A DNA stretch of 7,977 nt from assembly GCA_947367725.1 (NCBI GenBank), contig CANBFZ010000076.1, forward strand, positions 1-7,977. The letters run 5' to 3'. Both the position numbers and the translations under genes were made by a program. The stretch comes from an uncultured Eubacterium sp. (GTDB lineage Bacteria; Bacillota; Clostridia; Peptostreptococcales; Anaerovoracaceae). Below the pieces are notes generated by a model. The model was not told the DNA's origin. It saw nothing but the letters and a program-made list of their open reading frames with translations, and did not search any database. Positions 1 through 6,117 of the stretch are shown here, piece by piece. Position 1 is the stretch's first letter. Each line of letters begins with the position of its first letter.

Positions 1-1573
1 TGTCCGCCACATAGTAGCCGTGACGGAAGAACTGGAACCGCTCGCCTGGTGCTGCGTCTGCCAGAGACGGTTCCGCATAACCCCAAGTTTCCTCAAGGGA
101 CGCTGGATTTAGGACATTCTCACCGTCTTCGCCTGGCACCATCAGATAGTTGTAGTTACGAATCTTCACTTTCACCGCTGTCCGCGCGTCAACAAAGTGA
201 ATGGTTCCCTTCACCTTGCGTCCTTCAAAGCCGCTGCCGCTTCTGGTCGCAGGATCGTAAGTGCAGCGAAGCTCCCTGATGGAACCGTCCTCATTCTTGA
301 CAACCTCTTCACACTTGATAAAATACGCGCCCTTGAAACGGACCTCGTTGCCAGGGAACAGTCTGAAATACTTCTTCGCCGGCACTTCCATAAAGTCTGC
401 ACCGTCCACATAAAGCTCTCTGGAAAACGGAATTTCACGAGTACCCATTTCCGGCACTTCTTTATTGTTTTCCAGCTCAATCATCTCTGTCTTGTCTTCC
501 GGATAATTAGTAATGACTACCTTAATCGGATTTTCGATAACGTTTCTGCTCTCCACTTTGGTCTTCAAATCCTCGCGAATGCAGTGCTCAAGCAGAGAAA
601 TTTCTACCGTACTGTTGGATTTTGCCACGCCGACTCTTTCGCAGAAATCGCGAATGGATTCCGGCGTGTAGCCTCTTCTGCGCATCCCCGCCAGCGTCGG
701 CATCCGCGGATCGTCCCAGCCGTCTACCACGCCGTCTTCCACAAAGCCGCGCAGATAACGTTTACTCATGACGGTGTTGGTAATATTCAGTCTGGCGAAC
801 TCAATCTGCTGCGGCGGATTTTCCCACCAGCCGACTTCTCGCAGCACCCACTCGTAAAGTGGTCTGTGATCTTCAAATTCCAAAGAACAGAGAGAATGGG
901 TGATTCCCTCCATTGCGTCTTCAATCGGATGGGCAAAATCGTACATCGGATAGATGCACCATTTGTCTCCGGTATTGTGGTGCGGTGGATTGTGGGCGAT
1001 TCTGTAAATGACAGGATCCCGCATATTGATATTCGGCGATGCCATGTCGATCTTGGCGCGGAGCACCCGCTCTCCGTCAGCAAACTTGCCGGCTTTCATC
1101 TCTTCGAAGCGCTGCAGATTCTCTTCCACGCTCTGGTTTCTGCAAGGGCTTTCCTTGCCCGGCTCTTTCAGTGTGCCCCGGTATTCCTTAATCTGTTCGG
1201 CGTTCAGACTGCAGACGTAAGCCTTGCCTTTTTTAATCAGCTCCACTGCCGCTTCGTACATCTTATCAAAGTAATTAGACGCCCACAGCAGTTTGTCCCA
1301 CTTAAAACCCAGCCAGCGAATATCTTCCTCAATGGCGCTGACGTATTCTACATCTTCTTTCACAGGATTGGTATCGTCATACCGGAGATTGCACATACCG
1401 CCATACTTCTCCGCAGTGCCGAAGTTGATGCAGATTGCCTTGGCGTGACCGATGTGCAGATAACCGTTTGGCTCCGGCGGAAAACGGGTATATACCTTGT
1501 CACCGTTCTTCTGTGATTCCAGATCCTTGTCTATGATACTATGAATAAAATTCGTTGAAACAGGTTCTGTCAT
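1..1573 (-). CDS. glnS: Glutaminyl-tRNA synthetase, 3' end cut by window edge
   Basis: Class I aminoacyl-tRNA synthetase that charges tRNA-Gln with glutamine in the cytoplasm. Reading leftward from ATG at 1573, the frame stays open to the window edge for 524 codons. E. coli GlnRS has about 554 residues, so roughly 30 C-terminal residues are missing. The N-terminal catalytic signature [16 protein letters not shown] (residues 31-45, HIGH at 40-43) is of the Gln type, and the KMSKS equivalent is VMSKR at 268-272. The anticodon-binding beta-barrel region follows, with an E-R-F-Q-F-x-R-x-G-Y-Y pattern near the end that is typical of GlnRS. The start is supported by GGAGGA at 1581-1586, seven bases upstream. 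Discriminating GluRS was considered, but the PPEPNG context and C-terminal barrel favour GlnRS. The gene is divergent from the AIM24 gene. The leader is only about 30 bases, so there is no room for a T-box. Confidence 0.96.
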   Translation of the reverse strand, partial: MTEPVSTNFIHSIIDKDLESQKNGDKVYTRFPPEPNGYLHIGHAKAICINFGTAEKYGGMCNLRYDDTNPVKEDVEYVSAIEEDIRWLGFKWDKLLWASNYFDKMYEAAVELIKKGKAYVCSLNAEQIKEYRGTLKEPGKESPCRNQSVEENLQRFEEMKAGKFADGERVLRAKIDMASPNINMRDPVIYRIAHNPPHHNTGDKWCIYPMYDFAHPIEDAMEGITHSLCSLEFEDHRPLYEWVLREVGWWENPPQQIEFARLNITNTVMSKRYLRGFVEDGVVDGWDDPRMPTLAGMRRRGYTPESIRDFCERVGVAKSNSTVEISLLEHCIREDLKTKVESRNVIENPIKVVITNYPEDKTEMIELENNKEVPEMGTREIPFSRELYVDGADFMEVPAKKYFRLFPGNEVRFKGAYFIKCEEVVKNEDGSIRELRCTYDPATRSGSGFEGRKVKGTIHFVDARTAVKVKIRNYNYLMVPGEDGENVLNPASLEETWGYAEPSLADAAPGERFQFFRHGYYVAD

Positions 1574-1608
1574 AATTGTTTCCTCCAAATATTGTAATCA
1601 GTAAATTT

Positions 1609-1636
1609 AGTATACCATAATTATACCCCTTTTCAA
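1609..1636 (-). promoter_or_regulatory. glnS promoter (SigA type, extended -10)
   Basis: On the minus strand, TTGAAA (1631-1636) and TATACT (1609-1614) are separated by 16 bases. A TGG immediately before TATACT gives an extended -10. Transcription would start near 1602, leaving a leader of about 30 bases before the glnS ATG. Read from sequence only; no mapped start. Confidence 0.7.
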
Positions 1637-1651
1637 AACATATTTTTCACC

Positions 1652-1680
1652 TTTACACCAGTTTCCGTGTCTGATACAAT
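1652..1680 (+). promoter_or_regulatory. Promoter of the AIM24-family gene
   Basis: TTTACA (1652-1657) and TACAAT (1675-1680) are separated by exactly 17 bases, five of six matches to each SigA consensus box. The expected transcription start is near 1687, downstream of the in-frame GTG at 1667. This argues that translation begins at the ATG at 1718. The promoter lies back to back with the glnS promoter, with the two -35 boxes 15 bases apart. Confidence 0.75.
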
Positions 1681-1700
1681 AAATTTAACAACACACCCTG

Positions 1701-1707
1701 AAAGGAG
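1701..1707 (+). promoter_or_regulatory. Ribosome binding site fixing the AIM24 gene start
   Basis: AAAGGAG ends ten bases before the ATG at 1718. No comparable site precedes the longer GTG start at 1667, so this site decides the start. Confidence 0.8.
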
Positions 1708-1717
1708 AATTGTAAAC

Positions 1718-2398
1718 ATGCAATATCATATTGTCGGCGAACCCCTTCCTGCCGTCATCTGTGACGTAGAAGCGGGCGAAACCCTGATTACAGAAAGCGG
1801 TGCCATGAGCTGGATGACTCAGAACATGAAGATGGAAACCACCAGCAATGGCGGTATCGGAAAAGCCCTCGGCAGAATGTTTTCCGGAGAAACGATGTTT
1901 CAAAACCGTTATACAGCCCAGGGCGGTCCGGGACAGATCGCTTTTGCCTCCAGCTTTCCTGGTTCCATCAAGGCAGTTGAAATCGCACCGGGCAAAGAAC
2001 TGGTCGTACAGAAGAAGGCATTCCTTGCCAGCGAATCCGGCGTAGAGCTCTCTATTTTCTTCCAGAAAAAAGCCAGCGCAGGCTTTTTCGGCGGTGAAGG
2101 CTTTATCATGCAAAGGCTCTCAGGAAGCGGCACTGCTTTCATCGAAATTGACGGCTATGCAGTAGAATACAATCTGCAGGCTGGTCAGTCCATGGTCGTT
2201 GACACAGGATATCTGGCTGCCATGGATGCGACCTGCTCCATCGAGGTCGTCTCCGTTCCTGGCGTAAAGAACATGCTCTTCGGCGGCGAAGGCATCTTTA
2301 ACACGCTGGTAAAAGGTCCCGGCAAAATCATTCTCCAGACCATGCCGATTAACGTGGTCGCAGGCGCCATCAATCCGTTTATCGTAACTAGCAACTAA
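1718..2398 (+). CDS. TIGR00266 / AIM24-family protein
   Basis: Predicted 226-residue protein of the AIM24 (PF01987, TIGR00266) family, close to the usual bacterial length. The fold is a glycine-rich beta-sandwich of tryptophan-RNA-binding-attenuator-like repeats. The cellular function of bacterial members is not established; the yeast namesake is a mitochondrial inner-membrane organisation factor. Recognition rests on the N-terminal PLPAVICDVEAGETLITESGA segment with the following AMSWM, the glycine-rich FSGETMFQNRY region near residue 40, the FGGEGFIMQRLSGSG motif in the middle, and the C-terminal IILQTMPI segment. No signal peptide or membrane helix is evident, so it is probably cytoplasmic. 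ATG at 1718 is preferred over GTG at 1667 because of the ribosome site and because the promoter overlaps the longer start. It stands alone with its own promoter and terminator, and nothing ties it to the neighbouring catabolic operon. Confidence 0.9.
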   Translation: MQYHIVGEPLPAVICDVEAGETLITESGAMSWMTQNMKMETTSNGGIGKALGRMFSGETMFQNRYTAQGGPGQIAFASSFPGSIKAVEIAPGKELVVQKKAFLASESGVELSIFFQKKASAGFFGGEGFIMQRLSGSGTAFIEIDGYAVEYNLQAGQSMVVDTGYLAAMDATCSIEVVSVPGVKNMLFGGEGIFNTLVKGPGKIILQTMPINVVAGAINPFIVTSN

Positions 2399-2418
2399 AC
2401 GATTTTTATGTAAGCAAA

Positions 2419-2449
2419 ACCCCGTCCATGCCATAGACACAGACGGGGT
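2419..2449. terminator. Bidirectional intrinsic terminator
   Basis: ACCCCGTC (2419-2426) and GACGGGGT (2442-2449) form a perfect 8-bp GC-rich stem with a 15-base loop. On the plus strand it is followed by a T-rich tract (CTTTCTGTTT) and ends the AIM24 transcript. On the minus strand the stem is followed by TTTTGCTT and ends the permease-M29-DUF917 operon, whose stop codon lies 20 bases before it. The location between two convergent stop codons fits this double role. Confidence 0.85.
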
Positions 2450-2468
2450 CTTTCTGTTTCCTTGTATT

Positions 2469-3593
2469 TTACCAGAACTTCACTTCCGGTTTTGCATCTC
2501 TGTAATCAGCGCTAACCATGACTTCGTTCCAGCAGCCGTAGCATGCCGGCAGGTCATACCAGCGCGGATCCGCTTTCGTTGCTGTCAGTGCAATCTTCTG
2601 GCCAACATAAGTCTCACTGTTGGATACAGGGACTGCGTGTTTTTCGTCGCTTAAATCCAAAGTAGAAATGATGCTAGGAATGGTCACAAGGACTTCCCCA
2701 TCAGCCTGCACATACAGGTTTTCATTCTGGAAGATGACTTTAAATTCTTCTCCGCTGTTTGCGCGAATCGTTGTCACACCGGTATCAAATCCACCTGCGG
2801 AATCAATCTGGATGTCCACAATGGTACCTTCTGCAACAATCGGGCTAAACGGAATTTCCTTCTCAGCAAAGTAGGCCTTTAGTTGCTCGACAGCCTCTGC
2901 CGCCGGCGTTTTTCTCAGAATGTCACCAACTTCAACTGCCAGGGTCATCTGCCCCAGTGCCGATGCTGCCAGATGCTGCTGTTTATTCATCATCCATGCT
3001 GCAAATCCGATTCCCTGGTCGAAAGCCTGACACATATATCTCGCGATCTTTTCGCAGGCAGCGCCGTCCATGGGATCTTCTGTTCTCGCTACAATGGTAT
3101 CGCCCGCTTCGCTTGCCAGAATAACAGGACTGGTCGGCACACCGTGTACTGGCAGCAACCCTGTATTCAGTTCCGGCACAGCGCGTCCGTTTCCGTCTGT
3201 ATCGATAATCGGAAGACCGCACTTCCATGCTGCATATAGCGGCAGCAGGGTGTTGCCGCCGCCCATTTCACCAGAATAAACGTATTTTAGTTCTTTGCCC
3301 AGGAATTTCGCCTCTTCGCGCATTCCTTTCACCGCGTTGACGGATTCATCCTGAAACGTTCTTCCCTTTGTAGCTACAGGGGAGCCCAGCGCCGCAATCA
3401 TAGTAGAGACCACATTGGGGTCATCTTCCATCTCATCGATGTCAATCATTTTAATGCACGCGTCTGGATCTTCTGCATACATGGCTTCAATCAGCGCCAG
3501 TCCTTCTTCTGCGCTGCCGCCGCCACCGCCGCCGTAAAAGCTGGAACCGTACACGATGCTGGTTAATTCTTCACGTCTTAATTCTTTCGTCAT
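2469..3593 (-). CDS. DUF917-family protein (S-methyl-thiohydantoin desulfurase-like)
   Basis: Predicted 374-residue soluble protein of the DUF917 family (PF06032, which I recall is now named after S-methyl-thiohydantoin desulfurase). Members often sit beside hydantoinases and NCS1 permeases, and most are uncharacterised. The family hallmarks are visible. There is a glycine run near the N terminus (YGGGGGGS, residues 20-27). A central SGEMGGGNTLLP (108-117) leads into GLPIIDTDGNGRAVPELN (126-143), matching the family pattern of glycines, aspartates and an R-A-x-P-E-L motif. The C-terminal half is beta-rich, and an uncommon-looking CYGCW lies at 351-355. The start at 3593 follows an AGGAGAGG site. 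A longer frame to 3689 would overrun the end of the M29 gene and lacks such a site. It is the last gene of the operon, 34 bases after the M29-like gene. The specific reaction cannot be read from sequence; it probably acts on an imported heterocycle or its breakdown product. Confidence 0.88.
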   Translation of the reverse strand: MTKELRREELTSIVYGSSFYGGGGGGSAEEGLALIEAMYAEDPDACIKMIDIDEMEDDPNVVSTMIAALGSPVATKGRTFQDESVNAVKGMREEAKFLGKELKYVYSGEMGGGNTLLPLYAAWKCGLPIIDTDGNGRAVPELNTGLLPVHGVPTSPVILASEAGDTIVARTEDPMDGAACEKIARYMCQAFDQGIGFAAWMMNKQQHLAASALGQMTLAVEVGDILRKTPAAEAVEQLKAYFAEKEIPFSPIVAEGTIVDIQIDSAGGFDTGVTTIRANSGEEFKVIFQNENLYVQADGEVLVTIPSIISTLDLSDEKHAVPVSNSETYVGQKIALTATKADPRWYDLPACYGCWNEVMVSADYRDAKPEVKFW

Positions 3594-3598
3594 TTTTA

Positions 3599-3606
3599 CC
3601 TCTCCT
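3599..3606 (-). promoter_or_regulatory. Ribosome binding site for the DUF917 gene
   Basis: AGGAGAGG on the minus strand lies five bases before ATG at 3593; its GGAG core is eight bases away. It selects the 374-residue start over the longer 406-residue frame. Confidence 0.8.
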
Positions 3607-3627
3607 ATCAATCTTGTGCAGCCGTGT

Positions 3628-4572
3628 TTAATACACGTGTTTTCCGTTTTCCATGACACATTCGTCATCAATCCAAACTGTCGGTGCATTGATAATCATG
3701 TCGTAATGCATGTCACAGTCCTGCTGTCCTCCCATGAACAAATTGTTTCCGCAGGCGATATGAATGGTGCCAAACACCTTCTCATCCACCAGTCCATTGC
3801 CCATAATCGCGCAGGTCGGATTGGTGCCGATGCCGAACTCACAAACATTTTTTGCTGTGTCTTCAAACTGCGCCACAAATGCCTCAAAGCGTTCTGCATC
3901 AGCGCCTTCTGTCTTTACAATTCTGCCGTCCTGAAAAGTCAGACGCAGCGGTTCTTCCATGACTTTAAAGTCTGCTATCACACCATCTACCACCAGCACG
4001 CCGTCACCCTTTGTCTCAATAGGCGCAACCATGGCTTCACCGGCAGGCAGATTGCCAAAAGCACCTTTTTCTGTCAGCTTTCCGGTATCCGCGATGCCTT
4101 CTCTGCCGCCACAGTAAAGAGTCAAATCGGTGCCTGCCTCTGTGGTAATATGGATTTTCTCTGCCGCCGTCAGCTTGGCCGCCAGAATGTTGCCGATGCG
4201 CTCTACCTCGTCGTAATCAGCACCCAAGGTCTTTTGTACAATGTCTTCTGTGATGCCCGGCATGGATGCAATTCTGCAGCCCCGCTCTGTGGCTTCTGCT
4301 CTTCCCTTTGTATGGGTAAAAGAGCCTGTGGTAATCATCATGCAGACATCTGCCCGATCCATGGCAGCCTTAGAAATTTCCGGCATTTCACCGCCCTGAT
4401 GGACAGGACCGCAGACCATAATCGTTTCGATGCCAAGGTCTTCTCCCGCCTTCATAAATTCTGCCGCTAGCGCAAGCTGTGGCGCGTCGGTGAGAATCAG
4501 AAATTTTTCCCCCGATTTCACGCCCATGCACGATGCAATGGAAGTCTTTGCAGCTTCATATGTCCTTCCCAT
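3628..4572 (-). CDS. M29-fold metallohydrolase (aminopeptidase-like), short form
   Basis: Predicted 314-residue cytoplasmic protein of the M29 (AmpS/AmpT/PepS) metallopeptidase fold, which also includes the mononuclear-iron ring-cleaving enzyme NicX. All positions expected for the M29 metal centre can be proposed: E179 in GNLPAGE, E245 in CEFGIGTNP, H271 in GTIHIACGNN, and H289 and D291 in DMHYD. It is much shorter than true aminopeptidases (about 410 residues), mostly in its N-terminal half, so a peptide substrate is doubtful. A small cyclic amide or ureido compound is an inference from its neighbours. A dioxygenase role like that of NicX is unlikely if the host is anaerobic. The start is ATG at 4572, nine bases after AAAGGAGG. 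The upstream ATG at 4593 would overlap the permease stop and has no better site. Its frame begins four bases after the permease stop, which suggests translational coupling. Confidence 0.85.
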   Translation of the reverse strand: MGRTYEAAKTSIASCMGVKSGEKFLILTDAPQLALAAEFMKAGEDLGIETIMVCGPVHQGGEMPEISKAAMDRADVCMMITTGSFTHTKGRAEATERGCRIASMPGITEDIVQKTLGADYDEVERIGNILAAKLTAAEKIHITTEAGTDLTLYCGGREGIADTGKLTEKGAFGNLPAGEAMVAPIETKGDGVLVVDGVIADFKVMEEPLRLTFQDGRIVKTEGADAERFEAFVAQFEDTAKNVCEFGIGTNPTCAIMGNGLVDEKVFGTIHIACGNNLFMGGQQDCDMHYDMIINAPTVWIDDECVMENGKHVY

Positions 4573-4576
4573 CTCT

Positions 4577-5866
4577 TTATGCCTCCTTTGCAAACGGATT
4601 GTACTTCGGATTTTTCACTACGGTGCACAAAATCCAATAGATGACAATGGTAACAGCGATGCCCACAAGTTCTGGAATGAAGAACTTATCAAAATATGTA
4701 GTCAGTGCGCCGCAGATCCAGGCGATGACGCCCAGCCAGTTAACACCTGGGAATGGCTCCCATCCTTCACTCTTGCCGCGTCCCATAATCCAGTAGTCCG
4801 CAATCAGCACTGCACAAATTGGTGTAATCAGGTAGCTTAAGATGGACAGGAAATCTACGAAATAATAAACGATGCCGCCAAGAGAAAGCAGAATCCCGAT
4901 GATACCGCAGATTGCTGTTACAATGGCTCTGCGGTCGTCCCGCATTTTGAAAATATCTACAACAGCGATGCCTGCCGAATAAGCGTTGCCTACATTGGTC
5001 GTCCAAGTGGCCAGAATCAGAACCAGCATGCCGGCAGCAGGCAGTCCCACATTGGCAAACATGACGGTAATATCAGAGTCGCCAGAACAAATGGATAAAA
5101 TCGCGCCGCATGCCAATGCGCCTACGCCGGCCGGAATGACACCGAACAGACAGGACAGAGCAGCGCTCTTTCCATCTTTGCTGTAACGGTTATAGTCGCC
5201 ACAGGTGGCTGCACCGGAGATAAAACCGCCGACAGAAATGGTGATACCGACCATCATGCCGCCGCCACCTTCCGGCTGATACGCAGACAATACTGCGGCA
5301 CCACCGTCTCCTAGTGCAATGGACACACCATAAATCAGAAATACAAACAGCAGCGGTACGCTAACGATATTGAGAATCTTTGTCAGTCCAATTCCGTAAA
5401 ATGCTGTAATCAGCATCAGCGTGCCCCAGAGAATGCAGGCAAGCCACTCCGGAAAAGCGATTCCAAAGCTTGACTGCATGAGTGAGCAGAAGGAAGACGC
5501 ACAGACGATCGTCTGATATCCATACCAGCCAATCATGGAGATTGCAATAATCAGAGACAGCGTATACTGAGAACCTCTGTCTCCCAGCGCTCTGGACACC
5601 GCAATCACGGTCGGTCTTCCCGTCTGTGCCGACTGTGCTGCGATCAGCATCATCAGCGCAACAACAATACCGTAACCGATAAACATTGCCAGAATAGAAT
5701 CTTTAAAATTCAATCCGGCAGATACCATAGCGCCTACCATCAGCGCTGGTACACAGATCACATTTCCTGCCCAGATAAAGGCAATAGAAGGCCAGCTTTT
5801 TTTCTCACTGTCTGGAACTTGTTCCAACGTGATCGTTTCAACATGACTTTTCTTTGCTTCAGCCAT
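4577..5866 (-). CDS. NCS1-family permease (cytosine/purine/hydantoin type)
   Basis: Predicted 429-residue inner-membrane transporter of the NCS1 family (PF02133), which couples nucleobase or hydantoin uptake to a proton or sodium gradient. Length is close to CodB (about 419) and about twelve hydrophobic segments are visible after a 25-residue charged N terminus. Family landmarks include WAGN in helix 1 (32-35), GWYGYQ in helix 3 (113-118), GGFISGAATCGDYNRY in helix 6 and its following loop (213-228), TTNVGNAYSAG in helix 8 (289-299), and ADYWIM near helix 10 (356-361). The substrate cannot be fixed; resemblance seems closer to CodB-like than to Mhp1-like members, but this is a judgement by eye. 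ATG at 5866 is chosen because AAAGGAG lies seven bases upstream; the start eleven codons earlier lacks this. It is the first gene of the operon, and its last codons contain the ribosome site of the M29-like gene. Confidence 0.93.
   Translation of the reverse strand: MAEAKKSHVETITLEQVPDSEKKSWPSIAFIWAGNVICVPALMVGAMVSAGLNFKDSILAMFIGYGIVVALMMLIAAQSAQTGRPTVIAVSRALGDRGSQYTLSLIIAISMIGWYGYQTIVCASSFCSLMQSSFGIAFPEWLACILWGTLMLITAFYGIGLTKILNIVSVPLLFVFLIYGVSIALGDGGAAVLSAYQPEGGGGMMVGITISVGGFISGAATCGDYNRYSKDGKSAALSCLFGVIPAGVGALACGAILSICSGDSDITVMFANVGLPAAGMLVLILATWTTNVGNAYSAGIAVVDIFKMRDDRRAIVTAICGIIGILLSLGGIVYYFVDFLSILSYLITPICAVLIADYWIMGRGKSEGWEPFPGVNWLGVIAWICGALTTYFDKFFIPELVGIAVTIVIYWILCTVVKNPKYNPFAKEA
4582..4589 (-). 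promoter_or_regulatory. Ribosome binding site of the M29-like gene, inside the permease gene
   Basis: AAAGGAGG on the minus strand encodes the last Lys-Glu-Ala residues of the permease and lies nine bases before ATG at 4572. It decides the M29 start and implies coupling of the two translations. Confidence 0.8.
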
Positions 5867-5911
5867 ATTCTTTCTCCTTTCAAAATAACAAGGGATCATT
5901 GCGTTATCGTA

Positions 5912-5940
5912 AGTATACCAGCAAAGACATCCCCTGTCAT
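5912..5940 (-). promoter_or_regulatory. Promoter of the permease-M29-DUF917 operon
   Basis: On the minus strand, ATGACA (5935-5940) and TATACT (5912-5917) are separated by 17 bases, and a TGG before TATACT makes an extended -10. Each box matches five of six consensus bases. Transcription would begin near 5905, giving a leader of about 40 bases with no room for a riboswitch. Confidence 0.75.
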
Positions 5941-5971
5941 TGGCATAATTGCGGAAAAAATCTTTCTATTT

Positions 5972-5987
5972 TTGTGCACGTAAACAA
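5972..5987. promoter_or_regulatory. Candidate CcpA operator (cre-like palindrome)
   Basis: The 16-base imperfect palindrome TTGTGCACGTAAACAA has 12 of 16 symmetric positions. It fits the Bacillus/clostridial cre consensus WTGNNARCGNWWWCAW at all but one position (C at 5977 for A). It lies about 32 bases upstream of the operon -35 box and about 70 bases upstream of the pucR-like -35 box. Carbon catabolite control of the operon, the regulator or both is inferred. An alternative is that it is the operator of the divergent PucR-type protein. Confidence 0.4.
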
Positions 5988-6057
5988 TCAATTCATAAAA
6001 TATTCGCCTGTATGCCGTGTGTTTTTCTTTTAATTTATATATTTTCACAATTCGTTC

Positions 6058-6086
6058 TTGCTTTTGGTTCTGACTTTCCCTAGAAT
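6058..6086 (+). promoter_or_regulatory. Promoter of the PucR-family regulator gene
   Basis: TTGCTT (6058-6063) and TAGAAT (6081-6086) are separated by 17 bases. Transcription would start near 6093, about 25 bases before the ATG. The -35 box is weaker than that of the divergent operon, as expected for a regulator. Confidence 0.6.
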
Positions 6087-6117
6087 ATAGGTAATACAAA
6101 TTTACGGAGGTAACCCT

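Noticed and set aside
197..1516. Long plus-strand open frame (439 codons) across the glnS region
   Set aside because: It is the antisense shadow of glnS: no family features, no ribosome site, and the minus strand encodes an unmistakable GlnRS.
1667..1717. GTG start extending the AIM24-family protein by 17 residues
   Set aside because: The codon lies between the -35 and -10 boxes of the predicted promoter and has no ribosome site; the extension is not family-like.
3556..4470. Plus-strand open frame of 304 codons opposite the M29-like gene
   Set aside because: The translation is rich in Cys, His and Phe with no recognisable motif, no ribosome site, and it overlaps two well-supported minus-strand genes.
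5867..5905. Riboswitch (for example a purine type) ahead of the permease gene
   Set aside because: The predicted leader is only about 40 bases and shows no hairpin or terminator.
5956..5973. AAAAAT/ATTTTT inverted repeat with a six-base spacer in the divergent region
   Set aside because: Pure A/T arms in an AT-rich intergenic region are expected by chance; it may be a curved or UP-like element but nothing supports an operator.
6059..6071. B. subtilis-type PucR box around TTGGTT in the regulator promoter
   Set aside because: Only the TTGGTT core matches; the flanking positions of the box as I recall it (WWWCNTTGGTTAA) mostly disagree.
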